Below, piece after piece: positions 22,527 through 27,358 of a stretch of 27,358 nt of DNA. Origin of the DNA: Candidatus Sulfotelmatobacter sp. (GTDB taxonomy: Bacteria > Acidobacteriota > Terriglobia > Terriglobales > Acidobacteriaceae); the NCBI GenBank assembly GCA_030044775.1, contig JASICF010000040.1, positions 1-27,358 on the forward strand, given 5' to 3'. How positions within the stretch are numbered: the stretch's first letter is position 1; every line of letters begins with the position of its first letter. The notes under the pieces were generated by a model. It was not told the origin of the DNA. It searched no databases and saw only the letters and a list, made by a program, of their open reading frames with translations. A program made the translations under genes and the position numbers.

Positions 22527-22898
22527 ATGACGTTTTACGACCCTACTCTCTACGCACGTGATGACGAAGAAGACTTCGGCGACAGCGGCGCTTACACCGA
22601 GTCTTTGGAAGAAGATTTCGAAGAGGAAGAAGAGGAAGAAGAAGAGCCTGCGGGCAGCGAACCGGAAATGAGCGAACCGATGGCGCCTCCGCCGCCAGCG
22701 CCGCCCAAACCCGCCGCTCCGGCCGGAGGCGGAGGCGGTGCCAAAAAGCCCGCCGCCAAGAAAAAACCTGCGAAAAAGAAAACGGCTAAGAAAAAACCTG
22801 CCAAAAAGAAAGCGGCGAAAAAGAAACCGGCAAAGAAAGCAAAGAAGAAAGCTCCGGCAAAAAAGGCAAAGAAGAAAGCAAAAAAGGGCCGCCGCTAA
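22527..22898 (+). CDS. Charge-segregated, Lys/Ala/Pro-rich histone H1-like protein
   Basis: This 123-aa protein is low complexity throughout. Residues 11-45 are very acidic (DDEEDFGDSG, then a run of Glu), residues 46-75 are Pro/Ala/Gly-rich, and residues 76-123 consist of repeated PAKKK/AKKK units ending KKGRR. The tail resembles eukaryotic H1 and bacterial H1-like proteins (Hc1, AlgP) that bind DNA through Lys-rich repeats. The acidic head is unusual and could shield the tail or bind other basic proteins. Expression signals look strong: an extended -10, AGGAGG (22517-22522) before the ATG, and a perfect terminator after. It is probably nucleoid-associated; this is inferred from composition only. 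Confidence 0.8.
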   Translation: MTFYDPTLYARDDEEDFGDSGAYTESLEEDFEEEEEEEEEPAGSEPEMSEPMAPPPPAPPKPAAPAGGGGGAKKPAAKKKPAKKKTAKKKPAKKKAAKKKPAKKAKKKAPAKKAKKKAKKGRR

Positions 22899-22924
22899 AA
22901 GCAGCTTGGTCTCGCTGAGATTTC

Positions 22925-22954
22925 AGAACCGCGGATTACCGCGGTTCTTTTCTT
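22925..22954 (+). terminator. Rho-independent terminator of the histone-like gene
   Basis: AGAACCGCGG (22925-22934) and CCGCGGTTCT (22939-22948) form a perfect 10-bp stem with an ATTA loop, followed by TTTCTT (22949-22954). It lies 27 bp after the stop codon. Confidence 0.92.
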
Positions 22955-23046
22955 GGAGAACCTTTCTAAAGGCTGTTTATTCAAAACCGCGTCTCCGAAC
23001 TGGTTCGCGTTTGAGAAACATTGAGAGCGGAACGCTGGCATTCGAC

Positions 23047-23316
23047 TTACTTTTTCCCTTCGACTGCGGCGCGGCATTTGCCGTATAACTCCAGCAAATG
23101 GGCGGCATACTCGTCCGGTTTGGCCGCCGAACCTGTTCCCTGAAAACCCACGCCTGAGGAGGTTGTCCGTCCGTATCCCGTGGTCATCGCCACAAATTTC
23201 ATCAGATCGAGCGCGATATCTTCGTTGCGGCGCGTTCCCGCGTGCAAAGCTGGACCTTCTTCCATGAGTCCTTCTCCTGATCCGGAAATAAGAGGAAGTG
23301 CTTCTTCGTCTTCCAT
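23047..23316 (-). CDS. Small hypothetical protein (89 aa)
   Basis: The product starts MEDEEALPLISGSGEGLMEE and continues with GPALHAGTRRNEDIALDLMKFVAMTTGYG. It has a central Gly/Ser/Thr-rich loop (TTSSGVGFQGTGS) and ends in a helix PDEYAAHLLELYGKCRAAVEGKK. No signal peptide, membrane helix or metal-binding motif is seen. The orderly hydrophilic sequence and clear helices suggest a real cytosolic protein rather than a chance frame. I do not recognise a named family. It lies in the same direction as the YdeI-like, PriA and glycosylase genes, 63 bp after the YdeI-like stop. Confidence 0.65.
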   Translation of the reverse strand: MEDEEALPLISGSGEGLMEEGPALHAGTRRNEDIALDLMKFVAMTTGYGRTTSSGVGFQGTGSAAKPDEYAAHLLELYGKCRAAVEGKK

Positions 23317-23379
23317 ACTGCCATGTCCTACGCGTCGATGATATCAGGGTCGGAGGGGCGGCGTGCAGGCCGACGCAAG

Positions 23380-23979
23380 CTATCGTTGCTTCGATTTTCC
23401 GGGACGCCTAAGAGGAGCAATGCTCATTCGGCGGCTCGAATCACGAATGAGTCGATCAAACCGCTTCGCCCGCGTTTCTTCTTTTTTCGCGCTGATGACC
23501 CAATAAGTTGAAGTTCGCCGGTACCACGACGGTTGCGACTGAAAGAACTCCCATGCTGCGGCATTTGCGCGAAATTTCTTTTTGTATCCTGGCGGAAATT
23601 CTGCGCGCTTGCGTTGCTCGTAGGAGTAGGTCGCTGTCCGCTCGCTGGTGCGCTTTTCAAAAGCTGCCTCGCCAGATGGATGCATCATTCCCAGGGACGC
23701 AAGCTCGGTAGCACGCTTCAAGTTGATCGCGCTCCAGATGCTTCGCGATCTTCGGGGGGTGAAGCGGATCTTGTACGCTTGCTCGTCGATGCTTTTGCGG
23801 ATGCCGTCGATCCAGCCGAAACAAAGTGCGCCATCCACCGCTTCTGGCCAGGTGATGCTCGGCCGGCCGGTATCGCGCTTGTAGAAGCCCACCCAAAGCT
23901 CGGTCGCATGGGCATGATGGGTTTCAAGCCATGCCCGCCACGCGGCCGGGGTTGGAAAGAATTGTGGCTTCGGCGGCAT
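23380..23979 (-). CDS. YdeI/OmpD-associated family protein
   Basis: This 199-aa protein opens with FFPTPAAWRAWLETHHAHATELWVGFYKRDTG (7-38). It continues with ITWPEAVDGALCFGWIDGIRKSIDE (41-66), TPRRSRSIWSAINLKRATEL and, near the end, TYWVISAKKEETRAKRFDRLI. These blocks are the familiar pattern of the bacteriocin-protection/YdeI (OmpD-associated) family. The biochemical function of the family is not settled; some members are linked to antimicrobial peptide tolerance and osmotic stress. There is no signal peptide. The upstream priA stop is 22 bp away on the same strand, so the two are probably co-transcribed. The C-terminus is basic (RRPGKSKQR). Confidence 0.85.
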   Translation of the reverse strand: MPPKPQFFPTPAAWRAWLETHHAHATELWVGFYKRDTGRPSITWPEAVDGALCFGWIDGIRKSIDEQAYKIRFTPRRSRSIWSAINLKRATELASLGMMHPSGEAAFEKRTSERTATYSYEQRKRAEFPPGYKKKFRANAAAWEFFQSQPSWYRRTSTYWVISAKKEETRAKRFDRLIRDSSRRMSIAPLRRPGKSKQR

Positions 23980-24001
23980 CGATAAAATTATTTCTCGCAG
24001 A

Positions 24002-26458
24002 TTACATCAACCATAAAGCGTCGACGTCCACAATAACCTGAGTCCGCGGAATTTCTTGCGCCGTAGCGTAGGAGAGCATGGCACGCAGAGTTCGATTCAG
24101 CTTTTCCCGGCTCGCTGACTTCAAAACAAAATGGTAACGGTAGTCGCGCTTCAGCCGCATGATCGGCGCGCTCGCTGGACCGAGCACCCGCACGCCTTCA
24201 TGGCGGTTCTGCTCGAACCATTTTCCTAGCGTGCCGGACCATTGCAGCGCCTCATCGAGTTTGACGCTGCGAACCAGAACATTGGCGAGCGCCGAGTAGG
24301 GCGGATAGTGCATCCAGCTGCGGAAGCGCAGTTCTTTTTCATAGAATCCGCTGAAATCGTGATGCGCAGCGTATTGCACGGCGTAGTGATCCTGAAAATA
24401 GGTCTGCAAAATCACCTTGCCTGGCGATTGACCCCGCCCTGCTCGTCCGGCAACTTGCGTCAGCAGTTGAAATGTCCGTTCGGCCGCGCGAAAGTCAGGC
24501 AGACCCAGCGCGCTGTCAGCGCCGACCACGCCGACCAGCGTCACGCCGTGAATGTCATGTCCCTTGGCAATCATCTGCGTGCCCACGACTATATCGAGTC
24601 CGCCCTCGCCGAGCGCGTTCAGGGTTCGTTCGAAATCCTCGTGTCCTCGGACGGTATCGCGATCGAGTCGCGCGATGCGTGCCTGAGGAAACATGCCATG
24701 CAGCAACTCTTCCAGCTTTTCCGATCCGGTGCCGAGAAAATATACGTACTCACTGCCGCAGTGCGCACATGCTTTCGGCACCGGCGCAACATACCCGCAA
24801 TAGTGGCAAATCATCTTCTGCTCGCGTTTATGATGTGTGAGCGCGATGGCGCAATTCCGGCACTCTAATGCCTTTCCGCAGGCGCGGCACAAAACGACCG
24901 GCGAATACCCGCGCCGGTTGAGCAGGACCATCACCTGCTCTCTGCGTTCCAGCCGCTCTTTAATCTCAGCAGTCAGCTTTCGCGAGATAACTTGTTCGTG
25001 CCCAGTCTCCTGAAACTCCTGCCGCATATCGACAATCTCGACTTCAGGCAGGGGCCGCTGCTCGACGCGATCTGGCAATTCAATCAGCGCATATTTATTT
25101 TTCGTTGCATTGAAATACGACTCGAGCGATGGAGTCGCCGATCCGAGAACAACAACAGCGTTTGCCATTTTTGCTCGCATGACCGCAACGTCGCGCGCAT
25201 GGTAACGCGGAGTTTCCTCCTGCTTGTAGGACGCGTCGTGTTCTTCATCGACGATGATTAGAGCAAGATCGGAAACCGGAGCAAAGACCGCCGAGCGCGT
25301 GCCGACCACAATTCGAGCCTCGCCGTTCCTGATGCGATGCCAGTGCTGCGCTCGCTCTTTGTTCGACAACGCGGAGTGGAGGATCGCGACTTCGTCGCCG
25401 AATATCTGATGCAGATCGGCAGCAACCGCCGGCGTGAGCCCGATTTCCGGAACCAGAAGAATCGCCGAGCGGCCAGCTTCGAGCACGGCACGCATTGCGG
25501 CTAGATAAACCGCAGTCTTGCCCGATCCAGTTACACCGTGCAGCAAAAGGCCGGCAAATTTTCGTGCGTCGACTCTTTCCTGTATCCGTTCCAGCGCAGA
25601 CTTTTGCGCAGCATTGAACACAAAATCGAACGGCGACGGACGCGGTTTGCTGCGGGATTGCGAAGGCGCGACTGGTTCATCGATGATTTCGATCAAGCCG
25701 CGCTTTAGCAGCGTGATGAGCGTGCTCCGCGGCACATTGAGTTCGCGAATATTTGCGACCGATAATCTGCCGCCGGATGCGGCAAGAAGTTCAATAATGT
25801 TCCTCTGATTTTCGTTCAGCTTTCCCTCGGCAGATTTCAGCAGCGCGACTTTGATCGTGCGCGCCGTGTCTCGGACATCGGAAACGTCTTCCCGCACGAT
25901 CCATTTCTTGCGCGTCATTCCGTCCAAAATCGAACGAGAAGCGTGGGCGTGCGAACGCAGCGCTTGCTCGATAACAACAGGGCCTTCAGTCGAATCCGCG
26001 TCTTGCATTCCGAGGTAATTCAGCACGCGAAATTCGGCAGCCTGCTCATCCGGCGTGCGCCGTGAACGTGCGGATGATCCTGACATTCCCGCGAGATGCA
26101 GCGCCATGTGGCCTTCGGCAGTGATGCGATAAGCAATAGTGTGCTTGAACTCCGCACCGAGAGGAAGCATGCTGCGAAACACTTCGCCGATCGGCGCGAG
26201 GTAGTAATCGGCAATCCATTGGCCCAAACGCAGCAACGAGTCGTCGAGAACCGGCCGCGAGTCGAGCGCGCTCAAAATATCTTTCGTTTTTACAGTGGGC
26301 GGTCGATCATGTATTTCGACTACGATGCCTGTCATCCGCTTCTGCCGAAAAGGCACAAGAACGCGTCCACCGACGACCGGTGCGGCACCGGCGGGAACGC
26401 CATAGGTGAACGCCATGTCCAGGGGCACAGGCAGAGCGACGTCGCAGAATTCAGCCAT
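24002..26458 (-). CDS. priA: Primosomal replication-restart helicase PriA
   Basis: This 818-aa protein has the full PriA order. An N-terminal 3'-DNA-binding domain (1-105) and a winged-helix region (about 130-260) are followed by the helicase. Helicase motifs include Walker A GVTGSGKT (308-315), DEEH (404-407) with the conserved aromatic-rich loop after it (SYKQEETPRYHARDVA), and GSATPS. Eight zinc-binding Cys (524, 527, 533, 536, 551, 554, 564, 567) are set in two sites. The C-terminal helicase lobe has GTQMIAKGHD and QVAGRAGRG. PriA binds stalled forks and D-loops and loads the replicative helicase. The ATG at 26458 fits the start of the conserved domain. It lies 63 bp downstream of the uracil-DNA glycosylase gene, so replication restart and base-excision repair may share a transcript. 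Confidence 0.97.
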   Translation of the reverse strand: MAEFCDVALPVPLDMAFTYGVPAGAAPVVGGRVLVPFRQKRMTGIVVEIHDRPPTVKTKDILSALDSRPVLDDSLLRLGQWIADYYLAPIGEVFRSMLPLGAEFKHTIAYRITAEGHMALHLAGMSGSSARSRRTPDEQAAEFRVLNYLGMQDADSTEGPVVIEQALRSHAHASRSILDGMTRKKWIVREDVSDVRDTARTIKVALLKSAEGKLNENQRNIIELLAASGGRLSVANIRELNVPRSTLITLLKRGLIEIIDEPVAPSQSRSKPRPSPFDFVFNAAQKSALERIQERVDARKFAGLLLHGVTGSGKTAVYLAAMRAVLEAGRSAILLVPEIGLTPAVAADLHQIFGDEVAILHSALSNKERAQHWHRIRNGEARIVVGTRSAVFAPVSDLALIIVDEEHDASYKQEETPRYHARDVAVMRAKMANAVVVLGSATPSLESYFNATKNKYALIELPDRVEQRPLPEVEIVDMRQEFQETGHEQVISRKLTAEIKERLERREQVMVLLNRRGYSPVVLCRACGKALECRNCAIALTHHKREQKMICHYCGYVAPVPKACAHCGSEYVYFLGTGSEKLEELLHGMFPQARIARLDRDTVRGHEDFERTLNALGEGGLDIVVGTQMIAKGHDIHGVTLVGVVGADSALGLPDFRAAERTFQLLTQVAGRAGRGQSPGKVILQTYFQDHYAVQYAAHHDFSGFYEKELRFRSWMHYPPYSALANVLVRSVKLDEALQWSGTLGKWFEQNRHEGVRVLGPASAPIMRLKRDYRYHFVLKSASREKLNRTLRAMLSYATAQEIPRTQVIVDVDALWLM

Positions 26459-26521
26459 TGCGATTCGGAAATATCGGAAATAAGAGAATAGCAGCGCCGC
26501 CCGGCAAAATTGCGGGCGTGC

Positions 26522-27358
26522 TTATTCAGACGATTTTTTCGGCGGCACGATCCCCAGATACTTCATCACCATCTGCAAATCTTTCCAGGTCTCGCCTTTC
26601 TGTCTTGGATCGCGCAAGAGAAACGCGGGATGATACGTGACCGCCAGACGCGCGCCCGGCCAAGCGGGATCGCTGCCGGCAGGCTTGAAATCGTACCAGC
26701 GGCCGCGCAGATCGGACATGGGGGCATTGATCGCGAGCAGATTTTTCGCGGCAACCGCACCAAGCGCAACAATGGCTTTCGGCTTGACCACGGAAATCTG
26801 CCGCATGAGAAATGGCGAGCAGGTCTCGCACTCGTCGCGCTCTGGAGTTCGATTTCCCGGCGGACGGCACTTTACGACGTTGGCGATGTACACATCTTCG
26901 CGGCGCAGGCCCATGGCCTTAATCATGTTGTTGAGTAGTTGTCCGGCGCGGCCGACGAATGGCTCGCCCTGCGCGTCTTCGTCCGCACCCGGGCCCTCGC
27001 CCACAAACATTAACTCCGCGCATGGATTGCCGACGCCAAAAACAATCTGCTTGCGGCCCAGCTTGTGCAACTTGCAGCGCGTGCAGTCACCGAGATCCTC
27101 GCGAATAATCTTTAGAGCAGCTATTGGATCGTCGACGCCCTGTTGCCGCTTCGGCGTGCCGATTTCAGAAATATGCGCTGCTGCAGATGAGACGGCAGTT
27201 TTTCTTGCGGCCATTGAGGTTTGCAAATCCGAATCCAGCACTCCTTCAGACGCTGCATCCGAGGACGACGGAAGCGTCGGGTTCTGGTTTATCGGCGGCT
27301 CATCCGCGAGCAGCTCGGCAGATGCGCCACGCGGTGAGAACTCTCGCCAGTAAAAATC
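26522..27358 (-). CDS. Family 4 uracil-DNA glycosylase ([4Fe-4S]), 5' end beyond the window
   Basis: The conserved domain is complete. Counting from the in-frame GTG at 27241, motif A is GEGPGADEDAQGEPFVGRAG (81-100) and the second motif is TYHPAFLLR (202-210). Four Cys are placed like the iron-sulphur ligands of Thermus UDGa (Cys53, Cys56, Cys125, Cys141, with the same spacings of 3, 69 and 16). The enzyme removes uracil from DNA. The frame stays open through a further 39 codons to the window edge (DFYWREFSPRG at the edge), so the annotated GTG is probably internal. The true protein would have a long Ala/Ser/Pro-rich N-terminal arm, as I recall for acidobacterial homologues. PriA follows. 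Confidence 0.93.
   Translation of the reverse strand, partial: DFYWREFSPRGASAELLADEPPINQNPTLPSSSDAASEGVLDSDLQTSMAARKTAVSSAAAHISEIGTPKRQQGVDDPIAALKIIREDLGDCTRCKLHKLGRKQIVFGVGNPCAELMFVGEGPGADEDAQGEPFVGRAGQLLNNMIKAMGLRREDVYIANVVKCRPPGNRTPERDECETCSPFLMRQISVVKPKAIVALGAVAAKNLLAINAPMSDLRGRWYDFKPAGSDPAWPGARLAVTYHPAFLLRDPRQKGETWKDLQMVMKYLGIVPPKKSSE

Noticed and set aside
22738..22890. Short tandem repeats that could suggest a CRISPR or minisatellite
   Set aside because: The units are codons for Lys/Ala/Pro within one reading frame; there are no spacers, so they reflect the protein's low complexity.

Overview
The window looks like a chromosomal segment of an acidobacterium (Terriglobia/Koribacter-like). 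This is an inference from gene content and feel, not from a database search. Pointers are moderately high GC, an Oar-type TonB-dependent receptor with an N-terminal carboxypeptidase-regulatory-like domain, a CarD/CdnL transcription factor, a two-gene membrane cassette of a type I associate with Acidobacteria, and one intergenic REP-like element (17077-17102). No rRNA, tRNA, CRISPR array, transposase or phage gene was found.

Layout. 1-1488: the 3' end of a PLP aminotransferase gene, then a Phd/VapB-VapC toxin-antitoxin pair with a promoter/operator. 1587-6199: a CpsB-type PHP phosphatase, an FtsX-type ABC permease preceded by a lipoprotein gene (minus strand), the lytic transglycosylase MltG, and RuvX. 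6412-8345: CarD, GreA and a CDP-alcohol phosphatidyltransferase, the last two overlapping. 8449-9986: a probably frameshifted helical gene and an isoaspartyl peptidase/asparaginase. 13286-17059: the TonB-dependent receptor. 17228-23979: a PNPOx-like protein, quinone oxidoreductase, DUF6526-like protein, MltD-like lipoprotein with three LysM domains, small cytochrome c, a charge-segregated histone-like protein with a textbook terminator, a small hypothetical protein and a YdeI-like protein. 24002-27358: PriA and a family 4 uracil-DNA glycosylase that runs off the window.

The most unusual part is 10041-13050. A regulator with an XRE-type helix-turn-helix and a LexA/CI-like C-terminal fold appears to have lost the Ser/Lys autoprotease pair. 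A 16-bp imperfect palindrome, GTTCGGAATTCGTAAC, lies in its own upstream region (10155-10170). The same sequence, inverted, lies in the divergent region between an uncharacterised 139-aa gene and a 40-codon secreted peptide gene with two cysteines (11425-11441). A weaker third copy is at 10041-10056. Just downstream are a predicted seven-helix membrane protein and a translationally coupled single-helix partner. I propose this as a candidate small regulon, possibly peptide signalling or peptide toxicity/immunity. The operator repeats and the peptide gene are directly visible. The functional linkage is inference.
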